Source: Caryophanales bacterium UBA7581 (lineage in GTDB: Bacteria > Bacillota_I > Bacilli_A > RFN20 > CAG-826). Taken from it: a stretch of 47,136 nucleotides of DNA. The stretch spans positions 1 through 47,136 of the forward strand of contig DLKT01000009.1 in the NCBI GenBank assembly GCA_002477825.1, in the 5' to 3' direction. The notes below the pieces were generated by a model. That model was not told the origin of the DNA. It did not search any database and saw nothing but the letters and a program-made list of their open reading frames with translations. Of this stretch, positions 1 through 8,165 are shown one piece after another (the stretch's first letter is position 1; every line of letters begins with the position of its first letter). Position numbers and translations under genes: made by a program.

Positions 1-56
1 TCCAAAATCTTAATGCTATCTTTCTTTTACTTTCATTTTTCTTTTTCATAGGAAAG

Positions 57-65
57 TGCTATAAT
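57..65 (+). promoter_or_regulatory. Extended -10 promoter for the nuclease pair
   Basis: TG at 57-58, one base, then a perfect TATAAT at 60-65. No convincing -35 is seen. Transcription would start near 72, leaving a 5' leader of about 118 nt. The leader holds two small hairpins: TAAGAAT/ATTCTTA at 77-93 and AATGG/CCATT at 129-142. Neither is followed by a T-tract and neither resembles a riboswitch class I know. Confidence 0.6.
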
Positions 66-189
66 CATTTATGACTTAAGAATGTAATTCTTATTTATCA
101 ACTTTATACTAGCAAAATACTTTATTTTAATGGACATCCATTATTCAATGTAAGCAATTTGCCCTATTTATTCAATAAAGGGGAATCAC

Positions 190-2757
190 ATGAAAACAAA
201 AAATAAGAAACAGTTAAACTTTTTAACACTAGGATTTTTATCCTTTATTCTTTTCTCTACTGTAATTCCAGTTCATGAAAATGCTAAAGCCGCTACAAAT
301 TACGCTTCAGGCGCTAGTTATTATGCAGATAATGCCAATGATAAGTACTATGAAGGAATCACGGATGATTTGGTGGGCGAAGATTTAATTAAGGCTTTAT
401 CTACGCTTACTTCTACGGGATTCCAAAGTCATGGCTATTCAGATTTACCAGATATTTATCAATATAGTGATTTATCACTTAGCGGTAATGGTAAAATGCG
501 TTTGGCATATACTGGAACAGAAGTTAATTTTTCTAGTGGAAGTATGCCAAGTGGTACTAACAAAGAACATGTTTGGCCTGCTTCTTGGTATGGAAATGGA
601 AAAAGAACACAAAGTGCTGGGTCTCCAGGAGCGGATGCCCATAATGTTTGGCCTGCAGAAACAAGTTTAAATAGCAAAAGAGGCTCTTGTGCTTTTGATG
701 AACTTGATTTTAGTTCAAGCTATAAATGCTTAGAATATGGAAGTTATGATTATGCGGTGAATACGGATAATGATAGTTATGTTTGGTCTACTGCATTTAA
801 TAATTCAAATGGTCAACCAACCGATGCGATGTATCCTGCTAAAGGACATCGAGGAGAAATCGCTCGTATTTTAATGTATGTTGCTACAAGATATCGTAAT
901 GATACTACTTACCCTGTTATGCTTCACGATCAAGCTGTAACGTTAAAAACGGGACGTATTGGTAAGCTTTCTACACTATTAAAATGGCACTACTTAGAAC
1001 CGCCCACCGAATGGGAAATTAAAAGAAATAATGAAGTTGCCTCTAGATGGCATCATAACCGTAATCCCTTTGTTGATCATCCTGAATATGCTGGAAGAAT
1101 TTATTATTATTTGAATGAGCCAGATAAAAGTGCTCCTTCTGATAAAGTAAAAGAAATGATTGATACTTATGGAGATTTAAAGCAAGTAGATGTTGAGTCG
1201 ATTCAAATTCAACCTCGTGATGTAAATATGGTCGTAGGAAGTTCAAAAACACTTTCAATTCAAGCTTTACCTACCGGTGCTTCTAAACAAGTAGAATGGA
1301 AAAGTTTAGATACAAGTATTGCTACTATTTCTTCTAGTGGAGTAGTGCATGCTTTAAAAAAGGGAACGGTTCGTATTGTAGCAACCTCCATTAAAAAAAC
1401 CTCTATTTCGGATGAAATTATTGTTTCTATTAAAGAAGCAACCTCCATTCAAGTAGAAGGAGAACCGACCAAAAAAGAATATTATGTAGGTGAAACTTTT
1501 AATCCAGCAGGACTTAAAGTTTTAGTCTCATATTCCGATGGAACAACAGAATATATAGACGTTAATGACTGCGAATGGTTAGACGGGAATACTCATCAAA
1601 AAGTATTATCGTTATCGACAGAAACCATTATTTGTAAATATGGAAGTTTAACCCAAACTATCAGTGGAATTATGGTCCTTCAAAATGATTCAACTGATTA
1701 TGAATTAGTCAAAGAATCTTCTCAATTAACGGATGGACAATATCTTATCGTTAGTGAAGGAAGTTCTGTAGCGTTAGATGGTAGTTTAAATGATATTGAT
1801 GTAGCCTCTAATACAGTATCGGTACAAATTGAAGATGAAAAGATTGAAAGCTCCGATGAAATTGATAAAGCTTCCTTTACATTTAACAAAGATAAAGGAA
1901 CCTTTAAAGGAACGAATAATTTATTTATCGGCCATTCGGGCTCTAGTAATGGAATCAATAATGCTGAAGAATATTCTCATACTGTATCTATTTCTAGTAG
2001 TGGAGAGGCAATGATTAGTATTTCTTCTTATTCATTACGTTTCAATAGTGCAAGTGGACAAAATAGGTTTCGCTACTACAAATCAGGGCAACAGCCGGTC
2101 CAACTTTTTAAAAAGGCTAGTTCAATACCTACTCCAATCGGAGCAAATTTGACTTCTTTATCGTTAGAAGGAAGCCTAAATAAAACTGCATATTACGAAT
2201 ATGAAAGCTTTAATCCTGAGGGATTAACGATTTATGCAAATTATAGTGATAATAGTAAAAAAGATGTTACTCATTTAGTTACATGGGAAACGTTAAAAAT
2301 AGGAATGACTTCAGTGGTGGGAACTTATGCTGAAAAAGGAATCGAAAAAACCATTACGATAATGAATATTTCAGTAACCAAAAATCCTTCTTATATTCCT
2401 GTTAATAGTATTTCGCTAAATTATTCATCTTATGAATTAAAAGAAGGAGAAGAATTAGTGCTAGAAGTTAGTGTTCTTCCTTTAAATGCAACTACACAAG
2501 AAGTCTTCTTTGAGAGTAGTAATCGACAAATTGCTACCGTAAATACTATGGGAAAAATTGTAGCAAGAAAAGAAGGTACTGTTACCATTACCGTTACTTC
2601 ATTGGATAACGAATTAGCGCAAGCAACTTGTGAAATAACCATTACAAAGAAAGAAAATATAAGTAAAAGTTGTGCTAAAAGTTCAACAAATACAGTCTTA
2701 ATCTTCTCATTCATCACTTTCGTAAGCGCATTTGTGCTTCGTAAAAAACATAATTAA
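190..2757 (+). CDS. Secreted endonuclease I family nuclease with Ig-like domains and C-terminal anchor
   Basis: Predicted extracellular endonuclease I (NucM/EndA-like) nuclease. Residues 1-34 form a signal peptide ending near AKA. The nuclease core has EHVWP at 126-130, DAHNVWP at 149-155, and later a NRNPFVDHPE motif typical of the family. It is followed by a Big_2 domain (about 333-415), a Big_3-type domain (about 420-500), an uncharacterised beta-rich segment (about 503-650), a second Big_3-like domain and a second Big_2 domain (about 745-820). The C-terminus has SCAKSSTN, then a hydrophobic stretch, then RKK, which looks like a membrane or wall anchoring signal. At 855 aa it is far longer than bare EndA (about 230-280 aa) because of the appended domains. 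SD AAGGGG precedes the ATG. A second nuclease gene starts 20 bases downstream, probably in one operon. The enzyme class is well supported; substrate preference (DNA or RNA) is not visible. Confidence 0.88.
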   Translation: MKTKNKKQLNFLTLGFLSFILFSTVIPVHENAKAATNYASGASYYADNANDKYYEGITDDLVGEDLIKALSTLTSTGFQSHGYSDLPDIYQYSDLSLSGNGKMRLAYTGTEVNFSSGSMPSGTNKEHVWPASWYGNGKRTQSAGSPGADAHNVWPAETSLNSKRGSCAFDELDFSSSYKCLEYGSYDYAVNTDNDSYVWSTAFNNSNGQPTDAMYPAKGHRGEIARILMYVATRYRNDTTYPVMLHDQAVTLKTGRIGKLSTLLKWHYLEPPTEWEIKRNNEVASRWHHNRNPFVDHPEYAGRIYYYLNEPDKSAPSDKVKEMIDTYGDLKQVDVESIQIQPRDVNMVVGSSKTLSIQALPTGASKQVEWKSLDTSIATISSSGVVHALKKGTVRIVATSIKKTSISDEIIVSIKEATSIQVEGEPTKKEYYVGETFNPAGLKVLVSYSDGTTEYIDVNDCEWLDGNTHQKVLSLSTETIICKYGSLTQTISGIMVLQNDSTDYELVKESSQLTDGQYLIVSEGSSVALDGSLNDIDVASNTVSVQIEDEKIESSDEIDKASFTFNKDKGTFKGTNNLFIGHSGSSNGINNAEEYSHTVSISSSGEAMISISSYSLRFNSASGQNRFRYYKSGQQPVQLFKKASSIPTPIGANLTSLSLEGSLNKTAYYEYESFNPEGLTIYANYSDNSKKDVTHLVTWETLKIGMTSVVGTYAEKGIEKTITIMNISVTKNPSYIPVNSISLNYSSYELKEGEELVLEVSVLPLNATTQEVFFESSNRQIATVNTMGKIVARKEGTVTITVTSLDNELAQATCEITITKKENISKSCAKSSTNTVLIFSFITFVSAFVLRKKHN

Positions 2758-2777
2758 AAATTGAAAGGAGAATCAAT

Positions 2778-4511
2778 ATGAAAAAAAGAAATTTCTTTAT
2801 TGCTCTAAGTATGCTATTGAGTGTTTCATTTGCTTCTTTATCCACGACAACATTGGATAAAAAATCGAATGAAGTAGCTTATGCTATAGAAGCAGCTGAA
2901 ACGAATTTTGATAATGATCCAATTCATAGTAGTACAACGATACAAAACTATTATAGTTCAATTAGTGAAGGCGAAACGGGTTCAACTTTATTAAATGATT
3001 TACATTCTTTAAATAGTACCAAAAGAAAAAAGATGGTGGGTTATAAGAATATGGGGCGATATTATAAACAAACCGATGGAGATCCAGATAACCCCAATAA
3101 TTTAATTCTTTTCTATTCAGGCACAAGCTATAAATTTAATGGCTCTTTTGGAAGTAGTTCTGATGATGTAAACCGCGAACACGTTTGGCCAAATTCTAAA
3201 GGTGGAGGAAGTGTTGAAGGTGATATTCATATGACACGTCCAACTTTAGCGGGAGAAAATGGTTCAAGAGGCAATTCTTTCTATGTAGAAAATGGAACGG
3301 GTTCCTCTGGTTGGGATCCTGCTATGGAAAGCTTTGGTTTAGAAAAATATCGTGGTATCTCTGCACGTATTATCTTCTATTGTGCGATTGCTGATACTTC
3401 TTTAACTTTAGTTGATAAAAACTATGATTCCTCAGCCAATAAAACGATGGGAAAACTTTCCGATCTTTTAAAATGGAATCTTCAATATGAAATTGATGAC
3501 ACAGAAACAAGAAGAAACGATGCAGCACAATCCATTCAAGGAAATCGTAATCCATTTATTGATGATCGTTCTTTACCTTGTAAAATTTGGGGCGATACTA
3601 ATGCAACGACTCGTGCCGTTTGTGCAGGACAATATGATGATAGACCAACGCCAACTTCTGTAGAAATTCAATTAAGTAGTAAAACACTTAATATTGGTGA
3701 AACAGCGCAAGCAACGGCTAAGGTCTTGCCAGCAGATGCTAATCAAAAAGTAGCATGGAAATCAAGTGACTTAAGTGTCGCAACGATTTCAAGTACAGGT
3801 TTAATTACCGCTTTAAAAGAAGGTACGACCACGATTACAGCAACCAGTGTAGAAAAAGCGACCATTATGGCTTCGATAACCCTTCAAGTACAAAAGAAAT
3901 CTTTCTTAGAGCTAACTTCTTTAACCATAAAAGGAACGCCAACAAAGACCAATTATCAAGCGGGAGATTTCTTTGATGGGACGGGATTAGAAATCGAAGG
4001 AAAATTAAAAGATGGAACGACGACAACTATTTCTCCTAGCGATTTGATGTGGATGAGTGAAAAAACTTATTCTAACGTTTTAAGCGAAGAAGATACTTCT
4101 GTTCTTGGTATTTATGATGGTAAGTTAACTTGTAAATATAATGGAATTGAAGTCTCAAGTACGACCACAAATCAAGTGATTAAAGTGGAACGCTTTGGAA
4201 AACTTGATTCAACCAATTTTGAAGTAGGACAGCCTTTTGATTCAAGTGGAATTCGTATGAGAGTGTATGAAAAGGATGGTTTCTTCTATGATATCGCGCC
4301 GAATAATCTAAAGTGGAATATTGAAACAATATCCAAAGATATTGCTTATGCGATAGGAACACATGAGGGCTATTCTATTTATGTAGAAATTAAAACAGGC
4401 AAGAATGATTCAGTCACCAATTCTTGTTCAAAGTCTTCTACAAATGCTTTATTCTCAATGAGTTTACTTGTCTTTATTCTTTCTATATTTGTAAAGAAAA
4501 AATTTGAATAA
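2778..4511 (+). CDS. Second secreted endonuclease I family nuclease with C-terminal anchor
   Basis: Paralogue in family and architecture of the gene just upstream, but shorter (577 aa). It has an N-terminal signal peptide, then an endonuclease I core with NREHVWP at 132-138, GDIHMTRP at 148-155 and NRNPFIDD near the end of the core. A Big_2 domain follows, then two Big_3-type Ig-like modules (TNYQAGDFFDGTGLEIEG and NFEVGQPFDSSGIRMRV segments). The C-terminus repeats the neighbour's anchor: SCSKSSTN, hydrophobic stretch, KKKFE. The core sequence is clearly diverged from gene 1, so this is not a recent duplication. SD AAAGGAG is 7-8 bases before ATG. A terminator follows. Likely role: surface-tethered nucleic acid degradation for nucleotide scavenging or eDNA remodelling (inference). 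Confidence 0.87.
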   Translation: MKKRNFFIALSMLLSVSFASLSTTTLDKKSNEVAYAIEAAETNFDNDPIHSSTTIQNYYSSISEGETGSTLLNDLHSLNSTKRKKMVGYKNMGRYYKQTDGDPDNPNNLILFYSGTSYKFNGSFGSSSDDVNREHVWPNSKGGGSVEGDIHMTRPTLAGENGSRGNSFYVENGTGSSGWDPAMESFGLEKYRGISARIIFYCAIADTSLTLVDKNYDSSANKTMGKLSDLLKWNLQYEIDDTETRRNDAAQSIQGNRNPFIDDRSLPCKIWGDTNATTRAVCAGQYDDRPTPTSVEIQLSSKTLNIGETAQATAKVLPADANQKVAWKSSDLSVATISSTGLITALKEGTTTITATSVEKATIMASITLQVQKKSFLELTSLTIKGTPTKTNYQAGDFFDGTGLEIEGKLKDGTTTTISPSDLMWMSEKTYSNVLSEEDTSVLGIYDGKLTCKYNGIEVSSTTTNQVIKVERFGKLDSTNFEVGQPFDSSGIRMRVYEKDGFFYDIAPNNLKWNIETISKDIAYAIGTHEGYSIYVEIKTGKNDSVTNSCSKSSTNALFSMSLLVFILSIFVKKKFE

Positions 4512-4523
4512 TTTTTAAAATAG

Positions 4524-4554
4524 GGGAGTATTTTCAATGATACTTCCTTTTTTT
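4524..4554 (+). terminator. Intrinsic terminator after nuclease pair
   Basis: GGGAGTAT at 4524-4531 pairs with ATACTTCC at 4540-4547 (8 bp with one G-U), loop of 8, followed by seven T. Confidence 0.85.
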
Positions 4555-4590
4555 AATTAACATTTTTATGGAAAAACAAAAAAAGATGAG

Positions 4591-4596
4591 TATAAT
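4591..4596 (+). promoter_or_regulatory. Candidate -10 for the carbohydrate-binding lipoprotein
   Basis: Perfect TATAAT 28 bases before the chosen start codon. The position where a -35 is expected (about 4567-4573) is only weakly matched, so this rests on the -10 and its location just after a terminator. Confidence 0.5.
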
Positions 4597-4623
4597 AAGA
4601 ACATAAAAAAGAAGGTGATTATA

Positions 4624-6756
4624 ATGAAACATGTACAGTCTATGAGTTTTTTACTTCTTTTATTTCTAATTTCTTCTTGTGGTACGGTGAATCGTCCAAC
4701 CAGTTCATCTAATTCTTCCACAGGAAACACACCCTCTTCAACTACTCCAATTGAAGTGTCAAGTAGTCCAAAGGATGCATCTAGTGATTATGTAGACCAT
4801 CAAGAAGACTTTTCTCTTACAGGAGATGAGGCCGCAAATTTTACGAAAGAAGATAACGTTTATACGATTCTTGCAGCTGGAGAATATACCGCAAAGGGAA
4901 AATTAGAAAATGGAAAAATTTTAGTCAATGCACCTGATGCTAAAGTCACCATTCGTCTTGAAGGTGTAAGCATGACTTCGACCATTGATTCGTTAATCTA
5001 TGTAGAAGACGCAGATAAAGTTACCATTAAAGCGATTGACGGAACTTATAATGAAATATTAGATCAACGTGCCTTAAAAGATGGTACCGAAGAAGATGAG
5101 GTGGGAAGCGCAGCGATTTATGCAAAGACCGATTTAGATGTGCAAGGTGCGGGTTCTTTAATTGTTTCAAGTACGTACAATAATGGCATTCATGCGAAAA
5201 AGGATTTAAATATTAAAAAATTAACTTTAAAAGTGGAAGCTATTCATAATGCTTTAAAAGGAAATAACTCCATTACGATTTCTTCAGGAAATTTAATTAT
5301 AATTTCTCAAGGTGGAGATGGACTTAAAACTTCGGATTCTAAAGTTACCTCTAAAGGTAATCAAAAAGGAAGTATTAACATTACCGGTGGTAATATGGAT
5401 ATCTATGCTTCTTGTGACGCGATTGACGCTGCTTATGACTTTAATATGTCAGAAGATGCAGAAAACTCACCAGTAGTACGTTTATATACCGATAAATTTT
5501 CTGAATATTCAACAACGGTTGTTAAAAATAATACAAGTAAAATGTATCTTCGTATGAGTGGCTCTTATTTAGACTCTTCTTATCGTTATGCGGGTTGCTT
5601 CTATAATAGCGATGAAGATTACGTTTGGAAAAATGCATCGTATGTTGGTACGGATAGTTCTAATCCAAGAAGACCTTATTATATTTATGCAATGGATCGT
5701 CCATCTTCTTATACCAATGTACAGTTCTACCGTTTCTTAAGTTCGCAAAGTGAAAATTCCTTTGATACCTATGATGCAAAATCTGAAGGTGGCGTCATCA
5801 ATAGTAACAAAGATATGTTTGCGATTACCAGTACTTCTAATCAATTAATGGAAGGAACTTGGACCTCTTATACAACAAGTTCTTCAGGCGGATCATATGG
5901 TTCTTCTCATAAGAGTGATCATTCCGCAAAAGGAGTAAAAGCACAAAACGCTATTTCCATCTCGGGTGGAACAATGACCATTACTGCAAATGATGATGGT
6001 TTACACGCTAATAGTGGAGAGACCTTAGATAATGGTTCTTTAGGTGTTGGTGATATTACCATCACCGGTGGAAAATTGTCGATTTCTTCTACTGATGATG
6101 GTATTCATGCGGATCATATTGGTAGATTCTCTAATGCGCAAATTGAAGTAACGAGTTCTTATGAAGGTATTGAAGCGAATCAACTTTATTTCTATAGTGG
6201 TACCTATTATGTTACCGCTACCGATGATGGTATTAATGCATGCAATGGCAGTGAAAAAACACTACTTCAAGTTGAAGGCGGTTATTTAGATGTTACCGTT
6301 GGAAGTGGCGACACAGACGCAATTGACTCGAATGGCGACTACAAACAATTAGGCGGCTTTGTCGTTGCTCGTTGTGGCGCAAACGACAATAGTGGTAATA
6401 TGGCCGCATTAGATATTGATGGAACTTTCTATATGGAAGGTGGTACCTTTATTGGTGCTGGTTCTATGGGAGCGACACCGAATGGCTCAAAGGTGAATTA
6501 TGTTCGCTTTGGTTCTTCTTCCTCTCGTCCAGGAGGCGGTGGTCCAGGCGGTAGACCTGCTTACGGTTCTTCTACTACCTTTACCCAAGGAGAATATACG
6601 ATTAGTAATACAGAAATCAGCTTTACTTTAAATCAAAGCTATTCGAATTTATTCATTTGTAGTGATCAACTTGCTTTATCTACAAGCTATACATTAACCA
6701 ATGGAACAACCACCAAAACTTGGACGCAAAGCTCAAGTGCTGTAACGGGAAATTAA
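4624..6756 (+). CDS. Carbohydrate-binding lipoprotein (Cthe_2159/DUF4353-like beta-helix)
   Basis: Predicted surface lipoprotein of 710 aa. The start is taken at 4624 rather than the in-frame GTG at 4615, because SD AAGGTGA (4612-4618) overlaps the GTG and sits 5 bases before the ATG. Lipobox LISSC places the lipidated Cys at residue 19, followed by a Ser/Thr/Pro linker. The body shows the right-handed beta-helix rungs of the family: repeated 'I.GG.(M/L).I.A/S..DG(I/L)HA' units (TANDDGLHAN, SSTDDGIHAD, TATDDGINAC), acidic turns that in the studied family bind calcium, and a Gly-rich GGGGPGGRP loop near the C-terminus. The studied member Cthe_2159 binds polygalacturonate-type polysaccharides; binding here is inferred. 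Monocistronic between two terminators. Confidence 0.8.
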   Translation: MKHVQSMSFLLLLFLISSCGTVNRPTSSSNSSTGNTPSSTTPIEVSSSPKDASSDYVDHQEDFSLTGDEAANFTKEDNVYTILAAGEYTAKGKLENGKILVNAPDAKVTIRLEGVSMTSTIDSLIYVEDADKVTIKAIDGTYNEILDQRALKDGTEEDEVGSAAIYAKTDLDVQGAGSLIVSSTYNNGIHAKKDLNIKKLTLKVEAIHNALKGNNSITISSGNLIIISQGGDGLKTSDSKVTSKGNQKGSINITGGNMDIYASCDAIDAAYDFNMSEDAENSPVVRLYTDKFSEYSTTVVKNNTSKMYLRMSGSYLDSSYRYAGCFYNSDEDYVWKNASYVGTDSSNPRRPYYIYAMDRPSSYTNVQFYRFLSSQSENSFDTYDAKSEGGVINSNKDMFAITSTSNQLMEGTWTSYTTSSSGGSYGSSHKSDHSAKGVKAQNAISISGGTMTITANDDGLHANSGETLDNGSLGVGDITITGGKLSISSTDDGIHADHIGRFSNAQIEVTSSYEGIEANQLYFYSGTYYVTATDDGINACNGSEKTLLQVEGGYLDVTVGSGDTDAIDSNGDYKQLGGFVVARCGANDNSGNMAALDIDGTFYMEGGTFIGAGSMGATPNGSKVNYVRFGSSSSRPGGGGPGGRPAYGSSTTFTQGEYTISNTEISFTLNQSYSNLFICSDQLALSTSYTLTNGTTTKTWTQSSSAVTGN

Positions 6757-6760
6757 AGAT

Positions 6761-6794
6761 AGCGAAAAACGGGACTTAGGTCTCGCTTTTTTTT
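6761..6794 (+). terminator. Intrinsic terminator after carbohydrate-binding lipoprotein
   Basis: Imperfect hairpin: AGC with GCT outside, GGGAC with GTCTC inside (one G-U), and a bulge on the 5' arm. Eight T follow at 6787-6794. Confidence 0.75.
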
Positions 6795-6857
6795 CGTTAA
6801 AATACTATTTCTTTCATAACTAAAATAAGATAAAATAAAAACAAGAGGAACATTCAT

Positions 6858-8165
6858 ATGAAGAAAAAATTTTATCTATCATTAGTGCTATTTTCTTTAC
6901 TTGGTCAAATTGCATGGGTTGTTGAAAATATGCTTTTTAATGATTTTATTTCCATGGAATTTAGTGCGAAGCCTTTCCATATTGCTTTAATGGTTTCATT
7001 AAGCGCAATTGTAGCGACAATCACTACTTTATTTGTTGGTGCTTTTAGCGATAAAAAAGGAAAGAGAAAGAAGTTTATTTGGATTGGTTATATTTTATGG
7101 GGCATCAGTATTTGTGCATTTGCTTTATTAAATACTAAAACCCTACAAAAAGTATTTCCTTTAGAAAAATGTGCTTTGATTGGTGTAGCTTTAACCATTA
7201 CATTAGATTGTATCATGACCTTCTTTGGTAGCACCGCTAATGACGCTTGCTTTAATTCGTGGTTAACGGATATGTCGGATCATACCAATCGCGGAAAAGT
7301 AGAAGGCATTAATTCAATGATGCCTTTAATTGCAGTATTAGTGGTTTTTGGTGCGCTTTATCCCTTACAAGAGAATTATTCTTGGTCCGTTGTATTTTTA
7401 ATCACGGGCGGATTAACCATTCTTGCGGGTGTGCTAGGTATTTTTACGTTAGAAGAGAGTCATGCCACTCCATCAAAAGAAGAGCATTATTATCAGCAGA
7501 TTTTTTATGGGTTTAAAATTAGTTCCATGAAAAAGAATCCGATTTTATATTGGATTTATTTAGCTTTTGCTATTTTTGGCATCGCCATTCAAATTTTTAT
7601 GACCTTCTTAATTCCTTACTATAAGAGTTTCGTCGGCGATAATTATGTCTTTATTATGGCCTTCGCTATTGTAATTGCGGCCATTGTTACTTTCTTCTAT
7701 GGAAGACTTTATGATCGTTTCCATTTTAAAAAGACCATCCTTCCTTCTTTAGGAATTCTTTTACTGGGATTAGTGATGTTATCTTTCACCTTCTTTACGC
7801 AAAATGTTATTTATATTTTTATCGGTTCTTTATTCATGATGACCGGGTATTTATGTTCTATGGCTATCTTTAATGCAAAGATGCGTGATCATACGCCTAG
7901 CGATAAAGTAGGAGCCTTTCAAGGCATTAAAATGTTTTCTCAAGTTTTAATTCCGATGTTAATTGGTCCTTGGATTGGTGCGGTTTCTGTATCAGGTAAT
8001 TTTGATTACAATATGGAAAATGTTCTTTATCCAGCGGGCTATACGTATACTATTCACCCCAGTATTTTTATTGCCGCTAGTGTAGTGACCCTATTTGTAG
8101 TCTTACCATTAATCAAAGTATTTTCTTTAGAGAAAAAAGAAAAGGAAGAAATTAAACATGAATAA
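6858..8165 (+). CDS. MFS transporter, SLC45/GPH-like sugar transporter
   Basis: Polytopic membrane protein of 435 aa with about 12 hydrophobic segments and the MFS loop signature after TM2 (GAFSDKKGKRKKF, about 69-81). A longer hydrophilic central loop carries EESHATPSKEEHYY. The N-terminal QIAWVVENMLFNDFI resembles the sucrose/glycoside-H+ symporter-like (SLC45-type) branch of MFS. The gene overlaps the following GH2 glycosidase by 8 bases, so the pair is translationally coupled. This suggests import of a disaccharide or glycoside cleaved in the cytoplasm. SD AGAGGA lies about 9 bases before ATG. Substrate cannot be told from sequence. Confidence 0.85.
   Translation: MKKKFYLSLVLFSLLGQIAWVVENMLFNDFISMEFSAKPFHIALMVSLSAIVATITTLFVGAFSDKKGKRKKFIWIGYILWGISICAFALLNTKTLQKVFPLEKCALIGVALTITLDCIMTFFGSTANDACFNSWLTDMSDHTNRGKVEGINSMMPLIAVLVVFGALYPLQENYSWSVVFLITGGLTILAGVLGIFTLEESHATPSKEEHYYQQIFYGFKISSMKKNPILYWIYLAFAIFGIAIQIFMTFLIPYYKSFVGDNYVFIMAFAIVIAAIVTFFYGRLYDRFHFKKTILPSLGILLLGLVMLSFTFFTQNVIYIFIGSLFMMTGYLCSMAIFNAKMRDHTPSDKVGAFQGIKMFSQVLIPMLIGPWIGAVSVSGNFDYNMENVLYPAGYTYTIHPSIFIAASVVTLFVVLPLIKVFSLEKKEKEEIKHE

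Noticed and set aside
1..56. Possible end of an upstream gene
   Set aside because: Very AT-rich, no frame with a stop that continues a plausible protein; treated as intergenic.
190..4511. Toxin or colicin-type nuclease system
   Set aside because: No immunity gene, delivery domain or toxin-type C-terminus; the architecture is that of secreted surface nucleases.
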